Below the pieces are notes generated by a model. The model was not told where the DNA came from. It did not search any database and saw only the letters and a program-made list of their open reading frames with translations. Positions 34,470 to 43,511 of a stretch of 64,000 nucleotides of DNA are shown piece by piece. The position numbers were made by a program, and so were the translations under genes. The DNA lies in the NCBI GenBank assembly GCA_040757335.1, contig JBFLXB010000001.1:186001-250000 (forward strand). Reading direction: 5' to 3'. Positions within the stretch are counted from its first letter, which is position 1, and each line of letters starts with the position of its first letter. The DNA comes from Nitrospirota bacterium. GTDB lineage: Bacteria; Nitrospirota; Nitrospiria; 2-01-FULL-66-17.

Positions 34470-34751
34470 ATGTCATCCCGCGCGTTCAAAGAAGAGAAGA
34501 CATTTACGCTTCGTGTCAGTCTCGAGGCGGCGTTTCCGGAGGATTATGACGGGGACGACGATCAGTATCAGTGGCTGCGCGAGTGGGACGGGGCGATCAA
34601 GGGCGAGGTGTTGAGGGCGGTGTTCGCGGCGCTCCGTCGTTATCCCGGGTGGACCGCGCGGGTTCGAAATCGCGGAATGTCCGAGCAGGACGAGATCGAG
34701 ATCGTGCTGTCCAAGGACTTCGAAGCAGGGGCAGCGCCGAGCGGTTCGTAA
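34470..34751 (+). CDS. Small hypothetical protein (93 aa), acidic N-terminus
   Basis: MSSRAFKEEKTFTLRVSLEA begins a compact, soluble protein: strand, an acidic DYDGDDDQYQW loop, a helix (GEVLRAVFAALRRY) and strands. It is probably a small alpha/beta domain and resembles conserved short hypotheticals I cannot name. No good Shine-Dalgarno is visible, and the frame is open back to 34431, so the start is uncertain. Confidence 0.55.
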   Translation: MSSRAFKEEKTFTLRVSLEAAFPEDYDGDDDQYQWLREWDGAIKGEVLRAVFAALRRYPGWTARVRNRGMSEQDEIEIVLSKDFEAGAAPSGS

Positions 34752-34836
34752 GCTCAGCAGCCGTGAGGTCCAGCCCAACGCCCCCGAGCCGACACCGTGT
34801 GGTATGCTCGCGAGCGTCGGCAGACAGGAGCATCGG

Positions 34837-35562
34837 GTGAAGAAGGGCCGCCCCTCCAAGCCGGATCTGAGCGGCGAGGTTTCGATCGCCGTGATCATCA
34901 AGTCGCGTGACAACGCGGTGCTGCGCGGCGTGCGGCCGTACCTGCGCTGGGTGACGCGCAGCGGGGGCGCACCGTGTCTGGTGTCGCCGGGTGAACCGGT
35001 TCCACGCTCGGCGCGCGGCCTGCTGTTCCTGGGCGGGGAAGACCTCGCGCCCGAGCGGTACGGGGAACGCAACCGGTACTGCGAGCGAATCAACGAACCT
35101 CGCGACGCGTTCGAGCTGGGTCTGCTCGCGGCCGCCCTCAAAGACGATGTCCCGATCCTGGCCGTGTGTCGCGGCATCCAGGTCCTCGCGGTGGCCCTGG
35201 GCGCGACCCTGTATCAGGACATCCCGATCGAACACCGCGCGGCGGGTCGGCGTTCGCGGGTGATCCACCGTGGCCCGAGACACACCGACTCGTCGCACCG
35301 CATCACGATCGCACCCGGAAGTATGCTCGTGCGGTTGATCGGCCGCGCGAGCGCGCTCGTCAACAGTCATCACCACCAGGCGGTGCGGAGCCTTGGGCCC
35401 AACACCCGGGTGGTCGCCCGAGCGAGCGACGGGACCATCGAGGCGATCGAACACACGGCCAACCGGTTCGTGTTGGGCGTCCAGTGGCATCCCGAACGCT
35501 GGCCGCATCCCTCGTCCGACGCCATCATGAAAGGATTCCTGACCGCGTGCGCTGGGCCATGA
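34837..35562 (+). CDS. Class I glutamine amidotransferase-like hydrolase (peptidase C26, gamma-glutamyl-GABA hydrolase type)
   Basis: 241 residues. Nucleophile Cys in LAVCRGIQVL, catalytic His-Glu in GVQWHPER, oxyanion region LFLGGEDL, as in C26 hydrolases such as PuuD. AGGAG at 34826-34830 decides the GTG at 34837 over an ATG at 34804. A plausible -10 (TATGCT, 34802-34807) lies upstream. Its stop overlaps the M28 peptidase ATG (ATGA). It likely cleaves gamma-glutamyl bonds. Confidence 0.9.
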   Translation: MKKGRPSKPDLSGEVSIAVIIKSRDNAVLRGVRPYLRWVTRSGGAPCLVSPGEPVPRSARGLLFLGGEDLAPERYGERNRYCERINEPRDAFELGLLAAALKDDVPILAVCRGIQVLAVALGATLYQDIPIEHRAAGRRSRVIHRGPRHTDSSHRITIAPGSMLVRLIGRASALVNSHHHQAVRSLGPNTRVVARASDGTIEAIEHTANRFVLGVQWHPERWPHPSSDAIMKGFLTACAGP

Positions 35563-36620
35563 CCGGACTGATTGTCGCGGGCCTGGTGGTCGTCGGTCTG
35601 CTCTGGTGGCTCGGCGCGATGTTTTGGATGCCCGGCGCGAGCGTGAGCGGCCCTCTTGCGCCGCCCACCCAGCGTGAGGCGGCGCTCAGCGCGCGCCTGG
35701 CCCGCGACGTGGAGGCCCTGGCCGGCGAGATCGGCGAACGCAACGTTCTGCACTACGACGAACTGCTGGCCGCGGCGGATTACATCGACGGCGCGCTGGA
35801 GGCCGCGGGCTACGAGGTACACCGGCAACGTTATGAGCTGGACGGGCGCCCATACGACAATCTTGAGGTCGAACAAAGGGGCTCCACCTCGGCGGACGAG
35901 GTGGTCGTCGTCGGCGCGCACTACGACACGGTCCCTGACTCGCCGGGCGCGAACGACAACGCAAGCGGCGTGGCGTCGCTCCTGGCCCTGGCCGAGTACT
36001 TTGTCACCCGCCAAACCGCCCGCACGCTGCGCTTCGTGGCCTTTGCCAACGAAGAGGCGCCGTTCGCGCACACCGCGCGCATGGGGAGCGTGGTCTACGC
36101 CAAACGCTCCAAGGCACGCGGCGAGCGCATTGCGGCGATGATCAGCTTGGAGACCATGGGCTACTTCACCGACGAGCCCAACTCCCAGCGCTACCCTTCG
36201 GTGCTTCGTTGGATCTACCCCGACACCGGCAACTTCATCGCCTTCGTGAGCAACTTGGGGTCGCGGGGCCTGCTCAAGCGCGCTCTGAGGGCATTCCGCA
36301 GCCACGCGTCGATCCCTTCGGAAGGCGGCGCCGTGCCCGAGCGCCTGCCCGGGGTGGGATGGTCGGATCACTGGTCGTTCTGGCAGGAGGGTTATCGCGC
36401 GATCATGGTCACGGACACCGCCCTGTACCGCTACCCCGCGTACCACGCCGAAGGGGACATCCCGGATCAGGTGGACTTCGAACGCCTGGCGCGCGTGGTC
36501 GCGGGGCTGGAGATCGTGGTGGCGGATCTGGCAGGCGGCGTCACCGGAACCGTCTCGCCGCGCCGGCCGACCGAGCCGGACGTGATTCCCCCGCAGGATC
36601 TCCCGGAACTCGTCGAGTAG
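35559..36620 (+). CDS. M28-family zinc metallopeptidase, membrane-anchored
   Basis: 353 residues. N-terminal anchor (about 2-20). Zinc ligands in the M28 order: GAHYDTV (His, Asp), PGANDNASGV (Asp), NEEAPF (Glu pair), ISLETMGY (Glu/Asp position) and a late His (YPAYHAEGDIPDQVDF). An aminopeptidase facing the periplasm is expected. It is coupled to the C26 hydrolase, so the pair may trim gamma-glutamyl peptides (inference). Confidence 0.9.
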   Translation: MTGLIVAGLVVVGLLWWLGAMFWMPGASVSGPLAPPTQREAALSARLARDVEALAGEIGERNVLHYDELLAAADYIDGALEAAGYEVHRQRYELDGRPYDNLEVEQRGSTSADEVVVVGAHYDTVPDSPGANDNASGVASLLALAEYFVTRQTARTLRFVAFANEEAPFAHTARMGSVVYAKRSKARGERIAAMISLETMGYFTDEPNSQRYPSVLRWIYPDTGNFIAFVSNLGSRGLLKRALRAFRSHASIPSEGGAVPERLPGVGWSDHWSFWQEGYRAIMVTDTALYRYPAYHAEGDIPDQVDFERLARVVAGLEIVVADLAGGVTGTVSPRRPTEPDVIPPQDLPELVE

Positions 36621-36646
36621 ATTCGCCGACCGACAAGGGTGTGGCG

Positions 36647-36835
36647 TTACCGGTGCCTTTCTTCCTCTGATTGCAGGTCGCGCTGGGCGTCGTCCGCGTG
36701 GCTGCGCGTCTTTTCATAGTCGTGTCGCGGCTGGGGTGACGAACAGGCGGGCAGGAGTGCCGGAACAATAACCAGCGTGACCAACAGCCAAATTGCGTGC
36801 CTCCAAGTGACGTGTCTCCAAGTGAAGTGCCTCAT
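36647..36835 (-). CDS. Small lipoprotein (62 aa), last gene of the LPP20/LpoB operon
   Basis: A membrane segment ends in LPAC, a lipobox with the lipidated Cys at about residue 31. The mature peptide of ~30 residues is highly charged (HDYEKTRSHADDAQRDLQSE). The ATG overlaps the stop of the upstream LPP20 gene (ATGA), which supports real translation. The N-terminus is coded by two near-copies of a 15-nt unit (ACTTGGAGRCACGYM), so it may vary by slippage. Confidence 0.6.
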   Translation of the reverse strand: MRHFTWRHVTWRHAIWLLVTLVIVPALLPACSSPQPRHDYEKTRSHADDAQRDLQSEEERHR

Positions 36836-37923
36836 GGTCGGGGCTCCTGGGATGAGGGTGGTGAGGCGAAATCAGTGTCAGTGCCGAATAGAAACGCAGC
36901 CAGGGTGCGGCCCGCATCGTCCGACACGGCGTGCTGCGCGGCGCGCAGCGCGCGGGCCCGCGCTTCCGGTTCCGTCAGATGGCCTTCGCGGCCGTTGCGA
37001 CGAATGGATCCGATGATCTGGTCGGTGGATCGATCCAGCAGGTCGAAGCTGGCGGTCCAGCGAACGAACGGTCCCTGGGGCATGTGATCCACGGACTCGA
37101 AGGTGGCCGCGCCCCGGATGACGATGTCCGCGGGAGCCCCGTCCGCGCCGCTGACCGGCAAGCCGTAGGTGTTGAGGCCCTGGGTGAGCGCGCTCCGGAT
37201 TGCGGCGGGCTCGTCACCCGTGACCTCGAGCGCAATGTGCACGTGTTGTTCGAGGTCGCGCTGCAACTGGAGTCTGACGGTTCTAAGCCGGGTCAGTGGA
37301 TCAGCGCCGCGTCCGGACGGGTCCACGATCTGCAGGTCGGTATGGTACGCGTCGCGGAGCAGCAGAAGTCTCACCGCCAAGTGGAGGGCGCGTATCCGGC
37401 CCAACGGGTCATCGCTGCGCTGGGACGAGTGGAGCAGCGCGTCGATTTCTCGGTCGAGGCCCGCGATGCGTTCGCGCAGCGTGGCCGCGGCCTGCCGCCG
37501 ATCCATGGTCGCCAGGGCATAGTAGGCCCCGGTGTTCGCGTTGTGATACCGCTCGGCAATGGCCACGTGCTCCAGCACCTTGCCGGTGGACACCTTGGTG
37601 ACCTGGTCGATCGAGATGTCGCGTTGCGACGCGGTCTTGCCCGAGTCATCGGCCTGTAGGTAGCGCTCCCACTCGGTGGTGCGCTGTGAGATCTGCGCGG
37701 AGAACACCCGGGATACCGCGGCGTAAGCCCGGTCCTCGGCGGCCTCGGGGTTGTCGGCGCGGCCCACGCCGGTCACGTAGCTTGCGTCGGGATAGCGCGC
37801 GCTGCGCCCCTCCACCCAGTCGGGCTCGCGGGCGGTCAGAATACCGGTGGTCGCGCACGCGAGCAGGGCGCTTGCCAGCACCAGCGAGGGTCCGAATGCG
37901 AGCGCGGGGCGCCGGGTCGCCAC
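36832..37923 (-). CDS. LPP20-family lipoprotein
   Basis: 363 residues, GTG start, lipobox LASALLAC (Cys at 23). WVEGRSARYPDASYVTGVGRADNPEAAEDRAYAAVSRVF is the LPP20 domain hallmark: a P-x-W-V-x-G followed by G-x-G and a helix of repeated Ala. The C-terminal half has strands typical of the family's second domain. It probably sits on the inner face of the outer membrane. One base separates it from the COG3014 gene upstream. Confidence 0.85.
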   Translation of the reverse strand: MATRRPALAFGPSLVLASALLACATTGILTAREPDWVEGRSARYPDASYVTGVGRADNPEAAEDRAYAAVSRVFSAQISQRTTEWERYLQADDSGKTASQRDISIDQVTKVSTGKVLEHVAIAERYHNANTGAYYALATMDRRQAAATLRERIAGLDREIDALLHSSQRSDDPLGRIRALHLAVRLLLLRDAYHTDLQIVDPSGRGADPLTRLRTVRLQLQRDLEQHVHIALEVTGDEPAAIRSALTQGLNTYGLPVSGADGAPADIVIRGAATFESVDHMPQGPFVRWTASFDLLDRSTDQIIGSIRRNGREGHLTEPEARARALRAAQHAVSDDAGRTLAAFLFGTDTDFASPPSSQEPRP

Positions 37924-37924
37924 G

Positions 37925-39334
37925 TCAATACGCGGAGACGGTCCCGACCGCGCGCTCCGCGATGAAGAGCTTGCGCCCGGCTGCCAGCGTCACGTCGCGG
38001 GTGGTGGTCGCGCCGGGCGCTCCGTCCGGTACGATCTCCACGGTATACCGCCCCGGGGGCACCAAGATCCGCGCCATCCGGATGGCTCCAGGCAGCGTGC
38101 GCCAACTGCGCGTGTCCGCCTGTTCGGACGCCAGGCCGTAGAGGTTGCCGAGCAACCCCACGATGGCGCCGCTCCCGTCGCCCTTTGACTGGTTCACCCC
38201 GTGCTCGGCCGCCCTGGTGGCCGCGTATTTGGCGGCCGCGCGCGCAATGGCTTTGGCCGAAATGCGGCCGATGCGATCGGCCAGGTCTTTCTGGGCGATC
38301 GCCGTGATGTCTTCCACTAGAAACGTGCGTTGCAGAAACGTGGATTGCGACCCCGCGACGCCGGCTTCGCCTACCACGCGCACGTCGGCGCCGCTCAGGC
38401 CGGTGGGTCTCGGCACGAACTTCGGGAATGCGACGCGAAGGATATAGACGCCGCCCGAGCCGTCGGGAATCGGCGCGTCCACGAACTCGTTCACCTTGAC
38501 GGGGGCCAGCCCGTCGTAGCTGACGATGATGAGCTCGGCTTGGGTCCTGAAGTCGCGCTGCCTGATCCAAGTGGCAGCGGGAAAGAGTTCGCGGTAGTGC
38601 GCGTGTTCATCGGTCAGGTCCAGGGCTTCGGTGACGCGCAATAGGTCGGCCGGAAGGGTCGGTGGGATGGGGGTGCCGTATTGCTCAAGGTAGACGCGAT
38701 AGGTGTCGTAGGCGTTGCGATACGCGATGAACGCGTCGTTGAGTTCGCCCCGGCCTTCGTAAAGGATGCCCGACAAGTAGCGGGCGAACGCGTCCTCGCG
38801 ATAGACGTTCTTCTTTGCGTAGCGGTCGTTGATGACGTTGAGTTTATGGTCGACCTTGCGGGCTTCGACCAGCGCATCATCCCACTCGCCCAGGAGCGCG
38901 TAGTTCAGAGCGCTGACCACGTTGATCAAGACCGTCTCGAAATCTTCGCCTTCATACGGCAGCGTGAGATCGTTGCTGAACATGGCGCGGGCTTCCGCGG
39001 TGACGCTCTTGGTGAATAGGTCATCGATGAGGAGTTCGGCGCGCTCGAGGAAGCGGTTGCTCTCCTCGTATCGCCCGGCGTAATGCAGCGTCATGGCGCG
39101 GTCGAGCGCGTACAGGACTTGGTTCTTGCGCCCGTAGTGTCGGGCGTGTTCCTCAACCAAGTGGTCGGCGTCGGCAAAACGCGCCTGGGCCAGGGACGTC
39201 TCCACGCGCACGTAGTGCTGAGTGGGAGGCGCACAGGCCGCGAGCATCCCCACGAGCCATCCCCCGAGCCACCCGATAATGAGCCGGGAGCAGGAGGCCC
39301 GCAAGCCGCGGCCAGCGGTAGAGGGCGATGCCAC
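37925..39334 (-). CDS. COG3014-type TPR lipoprotein
   Basis: 469 residues from a GTG, lipobox LAAC (Cys at 34). The N-terminal half has helical repeats (YALDRAMTLHYAGRYEESN, AFARYLSGILYEGRGELNDA) of TPR type. The C-terminal half is beta-rich (SGGVYILRVAFPKFVPRP, LVPPGRYTVEIVPDG). This layout is that of the uncharacterised COG3014 lipoproteins, which are found with LpoB and LPP20 genes as here. Predicted outer-membrane lipoprotein in peptidoglycan or envelope assembly (inference). Confidence 0.82.
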   Translation of the reverse strand: MASPSTAGRGLRASCSRLIIGWLGGWLVGMLAACAPPTQHYVRVETSLAQARFADADHLVEEHARHYGRKNQVLYALDRAMTLHYAGRYEESNRFLERAELLIDDLFTKSVTAEARAMFSNDLTLPYEGEDFETVLINVVSALNYALLGEWDDALVEARKVDHKLNVINDRYAKKNVYREDAFARYLSGILYEGRGELNDAFIAYRNAYDTYRVYLEQYGTPIPPTLPADLLRVTEALDLTDEHAHYRELFPAATWIRQRDFRTQAELIIVSYDGLAPVKVNEFVDAPIPDGSGGVYILRVAFPKFVPRPTGLSGADVRVVGEAGVAGSQSTFLQRTFLVEDITAIAQKDLADRIGRISAKAIARAAAKYAATRAAEHGVNQSKGDGSGAIVGLLGNLYGLASEQADTRSWRTLPGAIRMARILVPPGRYTVEIVPDGAPGATTTRDVTLAAGRKLFIAERAVGTVSAY

Positions 39335-39357
39335 GGGAGGCGAACAGCCTGGGCGCG

Positions 39358-39966
39358 TCAGAACCCGAACCGGCGCCGCTCGACCAGTTTTTTGATCTTC
39401 TTGTCGCCGAACCAGACCTTGACGTTGGTTTCCAGGTCGATCATTTCCAGGGTGACCTGGTAATAGACCACCTTTTCCCGGCCTTCCTCGTCCTCGATGC
39501 TGTTGATTTCTCCCTTGAGCATGTAATCCGCGCCGATCTCCTTGCCCAGGCCCTTCGCGGTCTCTTCGCTGGCGTGGGTCTGCTGCTCGGTCCGTTCCTC
39601 GCGGAGCTCTTCGCGCTCACCCTTGGACGCCACGAACTGTACCCGGCCCGAGTTGGTCAACTCGCGTTCCAGGTCCTTGGTGAACGTCGGGACGCTGATG
39701 TGTTCGTGGCTGCGGTTGACCACGGTGCCCACGATGACTGTGGGCTCCTTGCGGTGCTGCTTGAGGTGTTTGTCCACCCACGGGCGCGAGAGGGCTTCCG
39801 AGACCATGGCCTCGGCCACCATGCGGGAGTCCGTGTCGTTCCACCGGCCGCTCAGGTCGATGGTCTCGCCCACGTCCACCCGCGAGACCTGTTTCTTCGC
39901 GCAGCCGCCGGCCGCGACGCCGATGACCAACGCCAGGGCTGCCACTGCCATCACCATGTGTTTCAT
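39358..39966 (-). CDS. lpoB: LpoB-like penicillin-binding-protein activator lipoprotein
   Basis: 202 residues, lipobox VAAGGC (Cys at 22). DLSGRWNDTDSRMVAEAMVSEAL, TVIVGTVVNRSHEHISVPTF and ADYMLKGEINSIEDEEGREKVVYYQVTLEMIDLETNVKVW are conserved LpoB (YcfM) blocks, down to the C-terminal strand. In E. coli LpoB activates PBP1b from the outer membrane. It lies 54 nt after an LPP20-type gene and 23 nt before the COG3014 gene. Confidence 0.88.
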   Translation of the reverse strand: MKHMVMAVAALALVIGVAAGGCAKKQVSRVDVGETIDLSGRWNDTDSRMVAEAMVSEALSRPWVDKHLKQHRKEPTVIVGTVVNRSHEHISVPTFTKDLERELTNSGRVQFVASKGEREELREERTEQQTHASEETAKGLGKEIGADYMLKGEINSIEDEEGREKVVYYQVTLEMIDLETNVKVWFGDKKIKKLVERRRFGF

Positions 39967-40020
39967 CGAGTCCTCCTGTCTCTGTGCGCGGGCATCGTCT
40001 CCCGATCCGAAATCAAAACG

Positions 40021-40602
40021 CTAGCGACGCCGATCCTCCTCGGCCGCGAGGTCGTCGAACGCCCGCTCCGCGTTCTCCTTGATGTAGGCCTTCACATTGG
40101 CGTTCAACACCTGCATTTTCTTGACCTGGTCCTCGAACGCCTTGAGGTCGAGCCGCGCCAGCGAGTAGATGGTGGCGTTGTTGGGGTCCTCCCAGCGGTC
40201 TACGATCATCACCCCGGACAACGTGACCGCGGAGAAGGTCTTGATGGTCTGTTCGATGTGCTGTTCCTCGCTGCTCGGGGTCTCGGCCGTGATCGCCGCG
40301 CCGCCGGTGGTGGAGGCCGCGTAGTCCTTCATCAGCGAGGCGGAATACGTCTCGAACACCTTGGCCACCTCGGCCCGGGCCCGGTTCTCCGCGGAGGTCA
40401 CGGCCAGGGGCTTGTTGTGGACGCCGGTGACGGCTCCCACGCCGTAGAACACGTGCTCGCCCGCGTCCTTGAACGCGCCGCTTCCCTTGATCACCCAGGC
40501 CGGGGTTTCCTTGGGCATGAGCGCTTGCTTGCCCCCGCAGCCCGCCAAGATCCCGACCGCCACCACGACCAGCATCCTCGTCATGACCTTCGTGTTCGAC
40601 AT
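40021..40602 (-). CDS. LPP20-like lipoprotein, first gene of the LpoB operon
   Basis: 193 residues from the ATG at 40602, which has GGAGGGAG upstream; a longer open frame to 40710 is less likely. Lipobox GILAGC (Cys at 22). PAWVIKGSGAFKDAGEHVFYGVGAV followed by an Ala-rich helix is the LPP20-type domain. The end is a charged helix. Shares its layout with the lipoprotein at 36832, so the operon has two paralogues around lpoB and the COG3014 gene. Confidence 0.8.
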   Translation of the reverse strand: MSNTKVMTRMLVVVAVGILAGCGGKQALMPKETPAWVIKGSGAFKDAGEHVFYGVGAVTGVHNKPLAVTSAENRARAEVAKVFETYSASLMKDYAASTTGGAAITAETPSSEEQHIEQTIKTFSAVTLSGVMIVDRWEDPNNATIYSLARLDLKAFEDQVKKMQVLNANVKAYIKENAERAFDDLAAEEDRRR

Positions 40603-40762
40603 GTCCCACTCCCTCCGCGATCCGGCGAATAGCGACACCGTGTCCGACCCGACCACCCGACCGGGCACGCGCAGCGACGCGGCCCGATCCACGACCGCAA
40701 ACCATAACATAGACCTGGAAGCGAGTCACTAGGGATGGACGTGAGCGCGCGGCGCAACGGGC

Positions 40763-40792
40763 TTGAGCACGACCGCGGCATTTCCCTATACT
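40763..40792 (+). promoter_or_regulatory. Putative promoter of the threonine degradation operon
   Basis: TTGAGC (40763-40768), 18-bp spacer, TATACT (40787-40792, 5/6 match). Transcription would begin near 40799, leaving a leader of about 64 nt before the ATG at 40863. Confidence 0.5.
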
Positions 40793-40862
40793 GAGCCCAA
40801 GTATTCAGGCGACTCGCTCACGTCACGCTCGGGGAGCCGGGTCACGGGCGGTACCCCCAGCC

Positions 40863-41819
40863 ATGAAGAATATTCTCGTCACCGGCGCCACGGGACAAAT
40901 CGGTTCCGAACTCACGCCCGCCTTGCGGCGACGGTACGGAGGCGAATGCGTGCTGGCCGGTGTGCACACGCGCCGGCCGGATCCCGAGTTGGCCGAGTCG
41001 GGTCCGTGGTGCTCGTTGGACGTGCGGGACCGCACCGCGCTCCACGCCGCCATCGTCGAGCACCGCATCGACACGATCGTGCACCTCGCCTCGCTGCTCT
41101 CCGCCACCGCGGAAGAACAGCCGCAACTCGCGTGGGACGTCAATGTGAACGGCTTGATCAACGTGCTGGAGGCCGGCCGCGAGTATGGCTGTGCGGTATT
41201 CTTCCCGAGCTCCATCGCCGCGTTCGGACCGTCGACGCCGGCCGAGCACACGCCGCAGGACACCATCCAACGTCCGAACACGATGTATGGGATCACGAAG
41301 GTCACCGGGGAGTTGTGGTGCGACTACTATCACCGGCGGTACGGCGTGGACACCCGTGGCCTCAGGTATCCGGGTCTGGTTTCTTCCAAGACCTTGCCCG
41401 GCGGCGGCACCACGGATTACGCGGTGCATATCTTCTACGCGGCGTTGAAGGACCGGCGGTACGAATGTTTTCTCAAACCCGACACGCGCCTCGACCTGAT
41501 GTACATGCCAGATGCCGTTCGCGCCGCGATGCAACTCATGGAGGTGGACGGCACACGCTTGCGGCACCGCAACGCGTACAACGTCACGGCCATGAGCGCG
41601 GCGCCGCAGGACCTGGCTGCGGCCATTCGGCGACACATCCCCGATTTTTCGATCAGCTACAGGATTGACCCGGTGCGCCAGGCCATCGCGGACTCGTGGC
41701 CCCGGCACATGGATGATCGCGCGGCGCGCGAGGAGTGGGGTTGGCGACCGACGTTCGATCTGCATGCCATGGCCAAGGACATGCTGGACAGGCTCTCGCG
41801 ACACCCTAGGCCCGCGTGA
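40863..41819 (+). CDS. tdh: NAD-dependent L-threonine 3-dehydrogenase (SDR/epimerase type)
   Basis: 318 residues, extended SDR fold. NAD site VTGATGQIG (residues 6-14). Family blocks WDVNVNGLINVLE, FFPSSIAAFGP, TMYGITKVTGELWCDYY (catalytic Tyr and Lys), GLRYPGLVSS, PGGGTTDYAV and LDLMYMPDAVRA identify the short-chain threonine dehydrogenase rather than UDP-glucose epimerase. It oxidises threonine to 2-amino-3-ketobutyrate. The next gene, 10 nt downstream, is its usual partner KBL. Confidence 0.9.
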   Translation: MKNILVTGATGQIGSELTPALRRRYGGECVLAGVHTRRPDPELAESGPWCSLDVRDRTALHAAIVEHRIDTIVHLASLLSATAEEQPQLAWDVNVNGLINVLEAGREYGCAVFFPSSIAAFGPSTPAEHTPQDTIQRPNTMYGITKVTGELWCDYYHRRYGVDTRGLRYPGLVSSKTLPGGGTTDYAVHIFYAALKDRRYECFLKPDTRLDLMYMPDAVRAAMQLMEVDGTRLRHRNAYNVTAMSAAPQDLAAAIRRHIPDFSISYRIDPVRQAIADSWPRHMDDRAAREEWGWRPTFDLHAMAKDMLDRLSRHPRPA

Positions 41820-41829
41820 GGGAGACGCG

Positions 41830-43053
41830 ATGCCGCAAGGCAAAATCGAGCCGCTACTGGCCCGCGCCCTCGAGGACCTGGAGGCCGCGGGCAGGCTCAA
41901 GGGGCGCGAGCACATCATCATCGGCGTGAAGCCGGGGCGGGGCGAGGGTGGTCCGCGCTATTTCCTGGATGGATGCGGGGACCGGGCGTTCCTGCGCATG
42001 AACTCGAACTCGTATTTGGGCCTGGCGCTCCACGCGCGGGTCATCCACGCCGACGCCCGCGCCACCGAGGCGTTCGGCGCGGGCCCGGGCGCGGTGCGGT
42101 TCATCAGCGGGACGTATCGACCCCACGTCGAGTTGGAGCACCGGCTGGCCGCGTTCCACGGCCGCGACGCGGCCATGGTCATGAGCGCGGCGTATGCGAC
42201 CGTGGTCGGCGTGCTCCCCCAACTCATCGGCGACAACACGCTCGTCGTCAGCGACGCGCTCAATCACAACTGCATCATCACCGCCATCCGCCTGGCCCGC
42301 CCGGCGCACAAGGCCGTGTACCCGCATCTGGACCTTGCGGAGTTGGAGCGGGCCCTGCAGACGCACCAGGGACGGGCAACGCGCGCCGTGGTAGTAACCG
42401 ACGGAGTGTTCAGCATGCGCGGGGATCACGCGCCGTTGGAACGGATCGCCGCGATGTGCGAGCGCTACGATGCGGGCTACCCGGAAGGCGTGCTCACCGT
42501 GGTGGACGATTCGCACGGCGTGGGCACGTTCGGCCGTACTGGGCGCGGCACCGAGGAGTTCACGGGCGGCCGCGCGGATATCCTGATCGGCACCTTGGGC
42601 AAGGCCTTCGGCGTCAATGGGGGATACGCGGTCTCCAGCGTGCGCGTGATCACCTACCTGAGAGAAACCGCGCCGTCCTACATTTACTCCAACCCGATTA
42701 CCCCGGGAGAAGCCGCCGCGGCACTCGCATCCCTTGAGATCCTGGACAGCCCCGAGGGGGCGGCGCGCTTGAAGCACCTCCGTGGCTTGGCCGCCCGGAT
42801 GAGAGCAGGGCTCGTGGGCTTGGGCTTGGAAACGATCCCGGGCGAACACCCGATCGTCCCCATCCTGATCCGGGACCCGGCCAAGACCGCGGCATTGGTG
42901 CGTCATTGCTTCAACCACGACATTCTCGTCACCGGGCTCGCGTACCCGGTGGTGCCGAGAGGCGAAGACGAGATTCGGCTGCAGGTCACCGCTGACCAAA
43001 CCGACCACGATATCGACCACGTGCTGGCGGTCCTGAAGACGTTTCAGGGCTGA
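41830..43053 (+). CDS. kbl: 2-amino-3-ketobutyrate CoA ligase (glycine C-acetyltransferase), PLP enzyme
   Basis: 407 residues, alpha-oxoamine synthase family. N-terminal FLRMNSNSYLGLALH, GTYRPHVELEHRLAAFHGRDAA, the Asp of VVDDSHGVGTFG, and the PLP Lys in GTLGKAFGVNGGY. The tdh neighbour points to KBL rather than BioF, which has the same fold. Product: glycine and acetyl-CoA from the Tdh product. GGAGACGCG is the ribosome binding site. Confidence 0.9.
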   Translation: MPQGKIEPLLARALEDLEAAGRLKGREHIIIGVKPGRGEGGPRYFLDGCGDRAFLRMNSNSYLGLALHARVIHADARATEAFGAGPGAVRFISGTYRPHVELEHRLAAFHGRDAAMVMSAAYATVVGVLPQLIGDNTLVVSDALNHNCIITAIRLARPAHKAVYPHLDLAELERALQTHQGRATRAVVVTDGVFSMRGDHAPLERIAAMCERYDAGYPEGVLTVVDDSHGVGTFGRTGRGTEEFTGGRADILIGTLGKAFGVNGGYAVSSVRVITYLRETAPSYIYSNPITPGEAAAALASLEILDSPEGAARLKHLRGLAARMRAGLVGLGLETIPGEHPIVPILIRDPAKTAALVRHCFNHDILVTGLAYPVVPRGEDEIRLQVTADQTDHDIDHVLAVLKTFQG

Positions 43054-43060
43054 TCAGCGG

Positions 43061-43204
43061 TTGGAAGTCCGCCGTGCCTTGCTCGACGTGCTCAACGCGA
43101 TACCCAAGCGCATCGACCCGTCCTTCAACGTGACCATCCAACTGGCGGCGTGGGGTGTGGGGCAACAGATCTTGACCTCGGAACGCGTACCGGGCTATTC
43201 TTGA
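43061..43204 (+). other. Protein-like open frame of unclear status (possible gene remnant)
   Basis: A TTG-started 47-codon frame (LEVRRALLDVLNAIPKRIDP onward, ending VPGYS) lies just behind kbl. It has a convincing amphipathic character but no Shine-Dalgarno and no family match. It may be the tail of a lost gene or chance. Confidence 0.25.
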
Positions 43205-43288
43205 GTTCTACCCTTCGGATAGAGCCTCACGCTCTCAGCCAGGGAGCGTTCCTTGCGAGCCCAGCGTTCGTGATGATGAGGTGATTTT

Positions 43289-43474
43289 ATGCGATCCGTG
43301 AAGACTCTCCCGCTGTCCCTCGGCGCCGTCGCGATCCTGGGCGTGGGGTATCTCCTGTCCGCCGTCGCGTCTAAGGTCCAGCCGACCGAAGCCGAGATCG
43401 AGAGCCAGCCCGTGCCCGAGCGACCGGTCGGCGTGGTCCGGATGACCGGGTTGAGCTACACGGCGCAGGACTGA
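43289..43474 (+). CDS. Small membrane-anchored protein (61 aa), unknown
   Basis: One N-terminal membrane segment (about residues 8-26), then an acidic, Pro-rich periplasmic tail (TEAEIESQPVPERPVGVVRM). GATGAGGTG lies upstream. Convergent with the next gene. No family recognised; moderate support from the signal-anchor pattern only. Confidence 0.5.
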   Translation: MRSVKTLPLSLGAVAILGVGYLLSAVASKVQPTEAEIESQPVPERPVGVVRMTGLSYTAQD

Positions 43475-43511
43475 GCGCGGCAGCCCGCCTCTCGGAAGCC
43501 CGAAGGCGGAG

